A stretch of DNA of 64,000 nucleotides from contig NZ_CP018867.1 of NCBI RefSeq assembly GCF_002849895.1, forward strand, positions 930,001-994,000. The letters are read 5' to 3'. The stretch comes from Companilactobacillus alimentarius DSM 20249. GTDB taxonomy: Bacteria > Bacillota > Bacilli > Lactobacillales > Lactobacillaceae. This document shows positions 8,297-16,919 of this stretch, one piece after another. A program made the position numbers and the translations under genes. The notes beneath the pieces are model-generated. The model did no database searches, was not told where the DNA came from, and saw nothing but the letters and a program-made list of their open reading frames with translations. Position 1 is the first letter of the stretch. Each line of letters opens with the position of its first letter.

Positions 8297-9274
8297 ATGC
8301 AAGTATTTGATTATGAAGATATTCAACTAATACCGAACAAGTGTATCGTCGATAGCCGTTCAGAATGCGATACAAGTATCCAATTTGGACCTAAAAAATT
8401 TAAAATTCCCGTAGTTCCAGCAAATATGCAGACAATTCTCGATGAAGGACTTGCTGAAAAATTAGCTGAAAACGATTATTTTTACATTATGCACCGTTTT
8501 GAACCCGAGAAAAGAATTCAATTTATTAAAGATATGCAACAAAAAAGCCTCTTTACTTCCATTAGCGTTGGTATCAAACAAAATGAATTTGATTTTATCG
8601 ACCAACTAAAAAATGAAAACTTGAAGCCTGATTACATCACGATTGATGTGGCCCATGGTCACAGTGATCGTGTTATCAAAATGATTAAATATATCAAACA
8701 GATTATTCCTACTAGTTTCTTAATTGCAGGAAATGTTGGTACCCCTGAAGCTGTCCGTGAACTAGAAAACGCTGGTGCCGACGCTACCAAGGTCGGTATC
8801 GGTCCTGGTAAAGTTTGTATCACTAAATTAAAAACTGGCTTTGGGACCGGTGGCTGGCAATTGGCTGCTATTAGACTCTGTGCTAAGGCCGCTAGTAAAC
8901 CTATTATTGCTGACGGTGGTGTTCGAAACGACGGAGATATCGCTAAATCAATTCGCTTCGGAGCTAGTATGGTTATGATCGGTTCACTTTTGGCTGGTCA
9001 CAAAGAATCTCCCGGTGAAGTCATTGAAAAAGATGGTAAAAAATACAAAGCCTATTTCGGTTCTGCGTCTCAATACCAAAAAGGCGAATATAAAAATGTC
9101 GAAGGCAAGAGAATGTTAGTTCCTTATAAAGGAAAAATTCATGATACCTTAATAGAAATGCAACAAGATCTACAATCGGCCATTTCCTATGGCGGTGGTA
9201 AAGACTTAAAATCATTACGTAAAGTTGACTATGTAATTGTTAAAAACTCGATTTATAACGGCGATGTTTATTAA
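8297..9274 (+). CDS. guaC: GMP reductase
   Basis: 325 residues, a TIM-barrel enzyme of the IMPDH/GMPR family that reduces GMP to IMP with NADPH and releases ammonia, linking guanine to adenine nucleotide pools. The active-site loop [20 protein letters not shown] carries the catalytic Cys and is diagnostic of GMP reductase rather than IMP dehydrogenase; no CBS domains are present. N-terminal [13 protein letters not shown] fits the Gram-positive GuaC type. TGGAGTG lies about 8 bases before the ATG. It has its own promoter and terminator, so it is monocistronic. Divergent placement against glnA joins two nitrogen-handling genes; co-regulation is inference. Confidence 0.96.
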   Translation: MQVFDYEDIQLIPNKCIVDSRSECDTSIQFGPKKFKIPVVPANMQTILDEGLAEKLAENDYFYIMHRFEPEKRIQFIKDMQQKSLFTSISVGIKQNEFDFIDQLKNENLKPDYITIDVAHGHSDRVIKMIKYIKQIIPTSFLIAGNVGTPEAVRELENAGADATKVGIGPGKVCITKLKTGFGTGGWQLAAIRLCAKAASKPIIADGGVRNDGDIAKSIRFGASMVMIGSLLAGHKESPGEVIEKDGKKYKAYFGSASQYQKGEYKNVEGKRMLVPYKGKIHDTLIEMQQDLQSAISYGGGKDLKSLRKVDYVIVKNSIYNGDVY

Positions 9275-9290
9275 ATAAACTATAAAAAAA

Positions 9291-9326
9291 GAGGCTGACG
9301 ACTGGGTGTTCGTCAGCTTCTTTTTT
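9291..9326 (+). terminator. Intrinsic terminator of guaC
   Basis: GAGGCTGACGA pairs with TCGTCAGCTTC around an 8-base loop, followed by TTTTTT. Between here and the transposon end at about 9481 there is only AT-rich sequence with no recognisable feature. Confidence 0.9.
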
Positions 9327-9579
9327 ATGAATGGGATAGTTCATATTCAATTCGATAAGATAAGTGTCCATCAAACAACTATAAACTTATCAAATTTACC
9401 ATTACTTTAACACATTACCGATTAATTAAACAGTATCAAAACTTTTTAATTTGATAAATTATTTTTTAATAAAAAAATTAGCGAAAATCCCCTGTCTTTA
9501 GTCGGGGGATGGATAGCCATCTTTTTTATCCTTTTTGTTGCTGCCAGAACATACGTTCTGGTATACTTATGTCACAAAG

Positions 9580-10839
9580 ATGGTGAACGATTTGAAGTCA
9601 ATGTCTGAACTTGAATATCATTATGGAATTAAAGTACGTATTTACCCAAGTTATAAGCAAAAAGAATTAATAAAATTAAATTCTAATATCAGCCGAGCCA
9701 TTTATAACAAATTGGTTGGAATAGATAGAAAAGTCTATCATCTAAGCAAAATTGGACTGCCAATAAAGATAGTTCAAACACGTATTGATGAATTGAAAAG
9801 ACGTAAAAAGATCCGTGAATTAGCCAATCATTACCAATATATGGAAGACAAAAGAATTGATAGTTTAGCCAAAGCTAATGCCGTTCAAAATTATTTGAAG
9901 GCCTGGCAAATGTTTCGGGAGGTCCATAAAGCTGGAGTTCCGAGATTTCATAAGAAAGGATATTTTGAAAAGTATCAGACTAATTGCCAGTATCCTAAAA
10001 AATCTAAAATGAATATTTATTCTGGTTCAGTTAGATTTTTGGATAACAAACATATTCAAATACCAAAGCTTGGCAAACTTAGAATAAAGGGACAACATAA
10101 AAGAATATTTGATCATAAGACAGACATAAGAATCGGTACCGTCACTGTTAGTAAAGATGCTTGTAACAGATACTTTGTCTCGCTTCAATTAGGTTCTGAT
10201 ACACCATTCGTTTCAGAAAAGATTAAAACTGGGACAAGTATCGGAATTGATTTGAATACTGAAAACTTCTTAACTACTAGTAACAATATTGTCTTTAGTA
10301 ATCCAAGGTTCTATCGAAGAATCAAAAAGAAATTAGCTAAAGAACAACGAATACTATCTAGACGAGGCACTCGTGCCAAGGCTGAAAAGAGAAAACTTAG
10401 GACTTCAAAAAACTATCAGAAACAAAGACTACTAGTGTCCCAATTACGTACTAAGATTAAAAATCAACGTCACAACTTCTTGAATAAATTGTCTACTACA
10501 CTCATTAATAACCACGATTTAGTAGTAGCTGAAGAATTGAGAAGTTCCAATTTATTAAAAAATCATGCTTTAGCGATGTCAATCTCTGACGTTGGATGGA
10601 GAACATTTTTGTCGATGTTAACTTATAAAGCTGATTTATACGGTAAGACATTTATAACAATCAATCCCAAAAACACCACCCAGACGTGTTCCACGTGTGG
10701 ACACGTCATGAGTGGTGACAATAAGTTGATTTTATCTGATAGACAGTGGGATTGTCCAGTATGTAAAACTCACCATAGCAGAGATCATAATGCGGCTATC
10801 AATATACTGAACAAGGGACTACTAACCATAACCCAGTAG
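9580..10839 (+). CDS. tnpB: TnpB RNA-guided endonuclease of IS605-type element
   Basis: About 419 residues (412 if the second ATG at 9601 is used; neither has a strong ribosome binding site). The N-terminal part is the OrfB helix-turn-helix/WED-like region (YGIKVRIYPSYKQKELI). The RuvC nuclease triad is intact: Asp in GIDLNTEN, Glu in VVAEELRSSNLL and Asp in RDHNAA. A four-Cys zinc ribbon (CSTCG and CPVC) lies between the last two. Family members are RNA-guided DNA nucleases, ancestors of Cas12, that use an RNA from the element's right end and help keep the element at its donor site. The catalytic residues suggest an active enzyme. No tnpA is beside it. Confidence 0.93.
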   Translation: MVNDLKSMSELEYHYGIKVRIYPSYKQKELIKLNSNISRAIYNKLVGIDRKVYHLSKIGLPIKIVQTRIDELKRRKKIRELANHYQYMEDKRIDSLAKANAVQNYLKAWQMFREVHKAGVPRFHKKGYFEKYQTNCQYPKKSKMNIYSGSVRFLDNKHIQIPKLGKLRIKGQHKRIFDHKTDIRIGTVTVSKDACNRYFVSLQLGSDTPFVSEKIKTGTSIGIDLNTENFLTTSNNIVFSNPRFYRRIKKKLAKEQRILSRRGTRAKAEKRKLRTSKNYQKQRLLVSQLRTKIKNQRHNFLNKLSTTLINNHDLVVAEELRSSNLLKNHALAMSISDVGWRTFLSMLTYKADLYGKTFITINPKNTTQTCSTCGHVMSGDNKLILSDRQWDCPVCKTHHSRDHNAAINILNKGLLTITQ

Positions 10840-11005
10840 ATAATAAGTCCGTTTGGCAACTTGCGGACTAAAAAGGCATTGCTAATTAATGTAAGACGTA
10901 TTCGTCAAGTGGCGGTACGCAGAGCTGTATCTATGCAAATTGTAGCTGGTAGATAGACAGTTTATGTATCACCTACAAGCCACTGACTTTAGTCAGTGGT
11001 AGTTG
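10840..11005 (+). ncRNA. Probable TnpB guide RNA (omega/reRNA) region
   Basis: The ~165 bases between the tnpB stop and the right-end hairpin are non-coding and structured. AGTCCG (10846-10851) pairs with CGGACT (10864-10869), and the terminal hairpin is at 10980-10999. In characterised TnpB systems the guide RNA overlaps the tnpB 3' end and this right end, and its guide is the flanking host DNA just beyond the element. Here that would be the sequence starting around 11000-11006, at the 3' end of the GT2 gene. Exact RNA ends are inferred. Confidence 0.6.
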
Positions 11006-11011
11006 ACATAA

Positions 11012-11977
11012 TTAACTATGCATTTGTCTAGTGTTTAAATTATGAATGCCTTTGTTTCTTTCTTCAAAGCCTTCAGTTTTACTAACAATATATCTCGGGC
11101 GATCATTTACTTGGTCTAAAACTCGACCTAAGTAACTACCAATGATACCGATGGATAACATCAATAATCCTAAGGTAAACAATAGAATGGTAATACCTAC
11201 AGACGCCACACTATAGTTACGACTAGCAATCATATAACCCAGATAAAAAACACTGCTTACTAGTGGAACCATCGAGAACACATTAACGAATTGCAAAGGT
11301 TTCATTGAAAATGAAGTAATTCCATCTAATGCTAATTTAATCATCTTAGAAAGTGGATACTTAGTTTCGCCAGCAATTCTTTCTTGGCGATGATATTTGA
11401 CACTCGTTTGACGAAAACCAATCCAAGTTACTTGTCCTCTTACAAACGGATCTTTTTCATGGAGTTTCAATAATTGATTGACCGCTTTACGATCCATTAA
11501 TCGAAAATCACCAGTATCCAATGGCATTTTGATTGTCGCTAATTTTTCAAAGGTTCGATAGAACATTTTAGCTGTAAATTTTTTAAAAACCGTCTCGCCA
11601 TCTCTTTGCATCCTTTTACCATAAACAATTTGATATCCTTCATGCCATTTTTGAATCATTTGAGGAATTACTTCTGGTGGATCTTGTAAGTCAGCATCCA
11701 TCACTACCACGGCATCACCTTTGGCATAGTGCAATCCAGCGGTAATTGCTAATTGATGTCCAAAGTTTCTAGAAAATTCAACCAATTTAATATGATTATT
11801 TTGATTCATAGCCTTTTTAATGATTGGTACTGACTTATCACTTGAACCATCATTGACAAAAATCAACTCATAACTCTCTTCTTGTTGTTCAATGTAATTC
11901 AACAACGTATCAATAGTAACTTGAATGCCGGCCTCTTCGTTAAAAACTGGTAAAACTATCGAAATTAATTGATTCAT
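11012..11977 (-). CDS. GtrB/YkcC-like family 2 glycosyltransferase (polyprenyl-phosphate sugar synthase)
   Basis: About 321 residues. The cytosolic GT2 domain has PVFNEE, FVNDGSSDKS and the metal-binding MDADLQDPPE; the GDFRLMDRKAV segment is typical of the DPM1/GtrB family. Two C-terminal membrane helices (~235-255 and ~265-290) anchor it. The family transfers a sugar from a nucleotide to undecaprenyl phosphate on the inner face of the membrane. It is downstream of a GT39 gene, the same pairing as ykcC-ykcB in Bacillus subtilis, so this enzyme probably makes the lipid-linked sugar used by that GT39. ATG at 11977 is preferred over TTG 11983, with AAAGGA upstream. A TnpB element lies right after the stop. 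Confidence 0.9.
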   Translation of the reverse strand: MNQLISIVLPVFNEEAGIQVTIDTLLNYIEQQEESYELIFVNDGSSDKSVPIIKKAMNQNNHIKLVEFSRNFGHQLAITAGLHYAKGDAVVVMDADLQDPPEVIPQMIQKWHEGYQIVYGKRMQRDGETVFKKFTAKMFYRTFEKLATIKMPLDTGDFRLMDRKAVNQLLKLHEKDPFVRGQVTWIGFRQTSVKYHRQERIAGETKYPLSKMIKLALDGITSFSMKPLQFVNVFSMVPLVSSVFYLGYMIASRNYSVASVGITILLFTLGLLMLSIGIIGSYLGRVLDQVNDRPRYIVSKTEGFEERNKGIHNLNTRQMHS

Positions 11978-11999
11978 AGTCAATCATTCCTTTCTGTAT

Positions 12000-14444
12000 C
12001 TATTTGTAAATACTTGATAAATCATATAGCGTTCCTGATTGACCTGGAGTACCCATACCTTGACCCATTGAGCCATTTGATTTATTAGATTTTTTCATCT
12101 TTTTAAGTTGTTTCTTAGTTAGTTTCTTTTTACCAGTTGGTTTCTTCATTGAACCACTAGGCGCTTGACCTTGGTTCTTAGATTTAGTGCCAGATGGCTT
12201 CTTACCAGGTTTTGCCCCACTAGGCTTAGTGCCACTTGGTGGATTACCAACTGAACCATTCTGATTGCCTTGACTCGGCTGAGTCATATTGCTACTTGGC
12301 TTTTTAGACTTATTCTTAGTTGAAACAGTAACCGAACTAGAAGCATTAGTTTGAGTAGTGTTGCTACTGCTTAAAGTTACCTTCTTAGCGTGTTTCTTAA
12401 TCCAATTGACAATTGTCGAATTAGAGCCACCTGTCTTACCACCAGAGTAGTAATACTTCAATTTTCCTTCTTTGACTAATTTCTTGAATTGCTTCAATGT
12501 TATTGCCTTGTCGGTACCATTGAAACCACCCATAGCCATGACGGCTTTTCCAGTAGCAATAATATATGGTGCAGCAGTACTAGAATCATCTGTAGCAAAT
12601 AAATACTCAGCGTTTCCTTGGTGTTTCTCAAGATACTTCAAAAGAGTTGAATCAACTTGAGAATTACCCATACCGCCACCACCTGCAGATGACAACAAGC
12701 TTGGACCCGCACTAGGAATACCATCACTAGATCCAGCTAAAGTAGGTGTCAATGACCACCAAGTTGGGGCTAGCATTACAATTATTAAAGCAACAATTGG
12801 CCAAATGCGTTTATTCTTCAATTTAATAGCAATCCCAGGAAGTACAAATAGTGGAATTGAAATAATGATTCCAGCAATCAACAGTACCCAAGAAAGCGTT
12901 GGATAATAATCAGTTAAATACCAAGCTTGCAAAATACTTGTAGACAAAATGGAAATTGGTAATAACATTGCCCAAAGCGACTTTTCTTTCCATTGCATAA
13001 TCATCGTATAAATCCCGATACCTGCCAAAGCAGCCATCGCTGGTGCCAACATGATTGTGTAATATGGATGGAAGAAACTTGCAACTGAGAAGAACCCAGC
13101 AACTGGGACTAACCAACCTAACCACAACCAAAGTTCTTTTCTTTGTGGCGTCAAAGCGTACCATTTCTTCATTCTAGAACCTCTGAAATAGGCATAACTG
13201 GAAATAACACCAAAAACAGCTAATAACATTAACCAACTAATTTGTGGTCCCAATTCTTTCTGTAATAATCTAAACGGTCCAGCTGTACCGATATTGAAGG
13301 CTCCAGCGCCTCCACCACCAGTACCAGCACCACCGCCAGCTTTATTGCTACCGCCGGGTTGCCCTTTTTGACCACCCATACTTGGTGCATTGCCACCCTT
13401 TTTAGAGCCAGATGGTTTAGATGGAGGATTCCCATTAGCGGATTTCTTCTTAGAACCACTCGGTGGAGTTGGTGCGTTAGTTGATGATTTTTTCATTCCG
13501 CTAGGTTTCTTTGACTTAGAACCAGATGGCGGAGTCATTGATTTACTACTCTTTTTAGAAGAATTCCCCATCCCTGGGAAAGCCCCACCAGTACCAGTTG
13601 TTTGTCCAAGTAATCTTTGAGTTCCGTTATATCCAAAGTCTAATTCTAAAGCCGAGTTGGTTTCCGAACCACCCTCATAGGGACGATTATTTGAATTAGT
13701 CATATCTACTGACAAAGGCCAAATTAATGTGAAAACGGCCAAGAAAACAGTAGCAATTGATAAATGAGCCAATTTCTTTTTCCAATTGACTTCACTAGCC
13801 AACCAGTAATAAAGATACATCGCTGGTAAAATCATGAATGCTTGTAGCATTTTTATATTGAACGAAAAACCAATCAGTGCAAAACCAATCCAGACATAAC
13901 GTTGTTTTTTACTCATAACGGCTTTTTGGACAAACCAGATTGACAATAGTAGGAAAAATACCAATGTAGCATCCATATTATTTGTCCGCGAATCCGCAAC
14001 TACAATTGGTGTCAATGTCATGATCAAAGCAGAGATTTGAGCTGGTATTTTACCAAAACGTTTAGCTACCATATTGTAAATCAAATAAACAGAACCAATT
14101 CCAAACAGAATTGATGGTAAAACGACACTCCAGCCATGAACACCAAAGATTTTGGCACTGATAGTCATAAACCAAAGTGCTACTGGCGGTTTATCAACGG
14201 TAATAAATCCTGCCGGATCAAAACTGGCATACCAGAAATTTTTAAAACTCTTGGTCATACTGACAATAGCGGCAGTATAGAAATTATTAGCCTCACCAGC
14301 TTCCCAAATATTCCATGCATATAGAAATGCTGCTAATATTAAAATAGCAATTAGCCAGTAATCATATTTAATAGTTCTTAATTTATAAAAGAGATTATTA
14401 TTTTTCTTCTTTTGAATACGACTAGCTTCTTTTGATTCCATCAT
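12000..14444 (-). CDS. YkcB-like family 39 (PMT/ArnT-type) glycosyltransferase with low-complexity inserts
   Basis: 814 residues. The N-terminal GT-C core starts with a helix, then WEAGEANNFYTAAI with the acidic catalytic position and FITVDKPPVALW, followed by about 12 membrane helices. Such enzymes transfer sugars from polyprenyl phosphate to acceptors outside the membrane. Two unusual regions stand out: an extracellular insert (~275-375) rich in Gly, Ser, Lys and Pro (repeated PPSGSK / KPSG units, then a Gly-rich run), and a C-terminal tail (~690-800) of the same composition with a very basic KKKLTKKQLKKMKK. A small domain lies between (YLFATDDSSTAAPYIIATG). Co-transcribed with the YkcC-like gene; GGGAGA precedes the ATG. 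The acceptor is unknown. Confidence 0.85.
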   Translation of the reverse strand: MMESKEASRIQKKKNNNLFYKLRTIKYDYWLIAILILAAFLYAWNIWEAGEANNFYTAAIVSMTKSFKNFWYASFDPAGFITVDKPPVALWFMTISAKIFGVHGWSVVLPSILFGIGSVYLIYNMVAKRFGKIPAQISALIMTLTPIVVADSRTNNMDATLVFFLLLSIWFVQKAVMSKKQRYVWIGFALIGFSFNIKMLQAFMILPAMYLYYWLASEVNWKKKLAHLSIATVFLAVFTLIWPLSVDMTNSNNRPYEGGSETNSALELDFGYNGTQRLLGQTTGTGGAFPGMGNSSKKSSKSMTPPSGSKSKKPSGMKKSSTNAPTPPSGSKKKSANGNPPSKPSGSKKGGNAPSMGGQKGQPGGSNKAGGGAGTGGGGAGAFNIGTAGPFRLLQKELGPQISWLMLLAVFGVISSYAYFRGSRMKKWYALTPQRKELWLWLGWLVPVAGFFSVASFFHPYYTIMLAPAMAALAGIGIYTMIMQWKEKSLWAMLLPISILSTSILQAWYLTDYYPTLSWVLLIAGIIISIPLFVLPGIAIKLKNKRIWPIVALIIVMLAPTWWSLTPTLAGSSDGIPSAGPSLLSSAGGGGMGNSQVDSTLLKYLEKHQGNAEYLFATDDSSTAAPYIIATGKAVMAMGGFNGTDKAITLKQFKKLVKEGKLKYYYSGGKTGGSNSTIVNWIKKHAKKVTLSSSNTTQTNASSSVTVSTKNKSKKPSSNMTQPSQGNQNGSVGNPPSGTKPSGAKPGKKPSGTKSKNQGQAPSGSMKKPTGKKKLTKKQLKKMKKSNKSNGSMGQGMGTPGQSGTLYDLSSIYK

Positions 14445-14461
14445 CTATCTTCTCCCATCTT

Positions 14462-14548
14462 TTAAAAAACTTTACTGATAAAAAAACAAATGATTGAATA
14501 AACTAGGACCGACAATAATATCGGTGGTAAATGTAAATTGTTTTTCAT
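14462..14548 (-). CDS. 28-residue single-helix membrane micropeptide upstream of the GT39 gene
   Basis: A short ORF of 28 codons with AAAGGA 9 bases before its ATG, ending 17 bases before the GT39 start. It encodes MKNNLHLPP followed by an uninterrupted hydrophobic segment of about 15 residues and a basic end (SKVF). Start, ribosome binding site, composition and tight spacing all suggest a translated membrane peptide. It could be a partner of the GT39 or a translational coupler. No similarity to a known family is recognised. Confidence 0.55.
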   Translation of the reverse strand: MKNNLHLPPILLSVLVYSIICFFISKVF

Positions 14549-14595
14549 CTGTTCAATTCCTTTCTTTACGACAAGGACAAGATTAGACAAACTAA

Positions 14596-14617
14596 CTTAA
14601 ATTAAGCTTAAATTAAT
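14596..14617. promoter_or_regulatory. 11-base tandem repeat, candidate response-regulator site
   Basis: CTTAAATTAA(G/T) is repeated head to tail with an 11-base period in the interval between the divergent GT39 operon and the response-regulator gene. OmpR-family regulators bind direct repeats with about one helical turn spacing. Autoregulation and control of the divergent operon are inferred. Confidence 0.45.
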
Positions 14618-14664
14618 TTTTATGCTTTATACTTAATATTAGTAATTGATAAAAGGAGTCAGTA

Positions 14665-15357
14665 ATGTCAAATAATATTAAAATTTTAGTAGTTGAAGAT
14701 GACGAGAATTTGGCCAACAATATCGCCACTTTCTTGTCGGATTTTTCAGAAGTTCATATTGAAAATGACGGTTTAAGTGGTAAATTTGCTGCCACAGAAA
14801 ACGTTTATGATCTAATCATCTTAGACATCATGTTGCCGGAAATGAATGGATACGATGTTTTAAAAAATATTCGTAATGATAAAATTAATACTCCTGTTCT
14901 AATACTGACCGCCAAAGCTGAGATTGACGATAAAGTTCATGGCTTTAATCTAGGAGCTGACGATTATTTAACTAAACCGTTTCATCGTGAGGAACTATTA
15001 GTTCGTGTTAAAGCTCTATTAAAACGAAGCGGGGTTCTTGCCGATGATTCGATCTTAAAAATTAGAAATCTTGAAGTAAATTTGAATAATCACACTATTT
15101 TGGCAAACGGCCAACCTATTTCTCTTAATGGAAAAGAATATGATTTATTAGTTTATTTGTTACAAAATAAAAATACAATTTTAACTAAAGATCAAATTTT
15201 CGAGCGTATCTGGGGATTCGATTCTGATACCTCCATCACTGTAGTAGAAGTATATATGAGTAATCTTCGAAAAAAATTACGTCCTTCTCAAAACGACAGT
15301 TTGATCAAAACAATTAGAAACGTTGGGTACATCTTCCAAAATGAAAATGAAATCTAA
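14665..15357 (+). CDS. OmpR/PhoB-family response regulator
   Basis: 230 residues. The receiver domain (1-115) has the acidic pocket in VVEDDENL, the phospho-acceptor Asp in LIILDIMLPEMNGY, Thr in ILTAKAE and Lys in DYLTKPF. The C-terminal winged helix (130-228) includes the ILTKDQIFERIWG and VVEVYMSNLRKKL recognition region. AAAAGGAG lies before the ATG. The histidine kinase gene overlaps its 3' end. Divergence from the GT39/GT2 operon suggests envelope-related control, which is inference. Confidence 0.95.
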   Translation: MSNNIKILVVEDDENLANNIATFLSDFSEVHIENDGLSGKFAATENVYDLIILDIMLPEMNGYDVLKNIRNDKINTPVLILTAKAEIDDKVHGFNLGADDYLTKPFHREELLVRVKALLKRSGVLADDSILKIRNLEVNLNNHTILANGQPISLNGKEYDLLVYLLQNKNTILTKDQIFERIWGFDSDTSITVVEVYMSNLRKKLRPSQNDSLIKTIRNVGYIFQNENEI

Positions 15358-16666
15358 ACAAAATACCATCACTCGTCGGCAACAATTTAAATTGTTTCTT
15401 TCCATCATGGCCGCATTTGCCATTCTCTTCTTAACCTTAGGTCTGATTATTTTTAACCTATTTCAATCATCAACTTACAAAAGCATTGATAAAGACGTCA
15501 AAAGCGAAGTTATTACTGTCAAAAAACAGCCTAATATGCAACAAAATACTGGACCTGATCCTCAAGGCCGAAATCCCAATCCTGATACTAAAAAAAAGGA
15601 ACCTAGTCCTAAGGCTCCTTTCCAAGCATCAATTTTGGTTTTCAACAATAGTGGTAAATTACTCAATAAAACAAGCCTAGGAAATCGCTATTCAATACTA
15701 AAGAATATAAAATTAAACAAAAAAAATCTTAATAAAAAACAAACCATTACAATTAAGAATATGAACTTCCGATCTATTTTAATAAAAATCTCAAAAAATA
15801 ATAATAATCCTATGTATGCCGGTCATTATGTTTTGATTATGCAAAATATCGATACACAGATTCAAACAATGGAAAATTTTGAGAAAATCTTGATAATTAC
15901 TTTCTTCATTTTTTGGATTATCGCTTTAGTCATTTCATACTTTTTGGCGCGAATCAATATGTTGCCAATTGTTCGTTCTTGGAAACAACAGACAGAATTT
16001 GTAAATGATGCCGCTCACGAACTGCGGACTCCGTTAACCATTATCCAAGGAAAACTTGAATACATGCTGACCAAGCCTAACAAGAAGATAATTGATGAAG
16101 CAGAGTCGATTTCCGTTTCATTAGATGAAGTGAGCCGTTTAAATTCACTAACCAATAATCTGCTCGACTTAGCACGATTTGACAATGCCACTACCAAATT
16201 AAATTTTGAATACACTCAACCGGACTTTTTCTTAAAAGATCCAATAATGCCTTTCAAGGACATCATCAATTCACAATCAAAAGTCTTTCAAGTCAGCCTC
16301 TATCATCACCCTACCTTACTTTTAGATCGCAATAAGATTAAACAATTACTAATCATCATTCTCGATAATGCCACTAAATATACTCCCAAAAATGGCACCA
16401 TCAGAATATACGACCAAATTGAAGGCTCTAAATATCAATTCATCATTTCCGATACTGGAGTTGGTATTAGCGATGATGATAAGGATAAAATCTTTACCAG
16501 ATTTTATCGAGTCGACAAGTCACGCACCCAGAGCAGCGGCGGTCATGGCTTGGGCTTAGCAATCGCTAAACAAATCGTAGAAAACCATCATGGCCACCTT
16601 TTTGTGAGAGATAATCTACCTCAAGGCAGTGAATTTGTAATTGAATTGCCAATTAAAAAAAATTAA
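15341..16666 (+). CDS. Sensor histidine kinase of OmpR-type two-component system
   Basis: About 441 residues. A first membrane helix (~20-42), an extracytoplasmic sensor of about 130 residues with a Pro/Asn/Lys-rich segment, and a second helix near residue 180. Then HisKA with the phospho-accepting His in NDAAHELRTPLT, and HATPase_c with the N box (DNATKY), G1 (DTGVGIS), F box (FTRFYRVDKS) and G2 (GGHGLGLAI). It is a complete, apparently active kinase. The ATG at 15341 overlaps the regulator gene by 17 bases; a second ATG is at 15347. The stimulus is unknown. No terminator of obvious strength follows in the ~250-base interval to the next gene. Confidence 0.93.
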   Translation: MKMKSKQNTITRRQQFKLFLSIMAAFAILFLTLGLIIFNLFQSSTYKSIDKDVKSEVITVKKQPNMQQNTGPDPQGRNPNPDTKKKEPSPKAPFQASILVFNNSGKLLNKTSLGNRYSILKNIKLNKKNLNKKQTITIKNMNFRSILIKISKNNNNPMYAGHYVLIMQNIDTQIQTMENFEKILIITFFIFWIIALVISYFLARINMLPIVRSWKQQTEFVNDAAHELRTPLTIIQGKLEYMLTKPNKKIIDEAESISVSLDEVSRLNSLTNNLLDLARFDNATTKLNFEYTQPDFFLKDPIMPFKDIINSQSKVFQVSLYHHPTLLLDRNKIKQLLIIILDNATKYTPKNGTIRIYDQIEGSKYQFIISDTGVGISDDDKDKIFTRFYRVDKSRTQSSGGHGLGLAIAKQIVENHHGHLFVRDNLPQGSEFVIELPIKKN

Positions 16667-16919
16667 AACCAATTATAATCCAATTTGTTTTACAACTCTT
16701 TATATGAGAGCAGTAACACAATGGCGATTATTTAATGGTTTTATTTTTTTTATTTCGAATATAAATCATACGCTTTCATGTGATTTTGATTAATATTTTT
16801 AATGCAAATTTTAATATTTTCGACTTCATTTCACGAAAAAAATCCTTTATTACTTTGAACCATAAAAAAATTATTCAAATGATAAGATATTTCAATCATC
16901 TTTTAAGGGAGCTTTATTT

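Larger units (their letters stand above)
9481..11005 (+). mobile_element. IS200/IS605-type element with TnpB only
   Basis: The left end has a hairpin with ATCCCC / GGGGAT arms (9487-9510), a second small hairpin (9508-9521, GATGG/CCATC) and a third with CCAGAAC / GTTCTGG arms (9544-9561). The right end has a perfect hairpin CCACTGAC-TTTA-GTCAGTGG (10980-10999). Both subterminal hairpins share CTTTAGTC, as expected for single-strand transposons moved by a Y1 transposase. No TnpA gene is present, so movement would need one supplied in trans. The element lies between the guaC terminator and the 3' end of the convergent GT2 gene. Exact ends are approximate because such elements make no target duplication. 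Confidence 0.8.

Noticed and set aside
9487..9561. CRISPR-like repeats near tnpB
   Set aside because: The repeats are hairpin arms of a transposon end, with no regular spacer array; there is no cas gene.
13229..13620. Overlapping Gly/Pro-rich ORFs on both strands in the GT39 gene
   Set aside because: They are shadows of the low-complexity insert of the GT39, whose own frame has motifs on both sides.
16770..16780. cre-like sequence (TGAAAGCGTAT on the minus strand) upstream of the surface protein
   Set aside because: Only about 12 of 14 positions fit and it is ~140 bases from the start; not strong enough to list as a feature.
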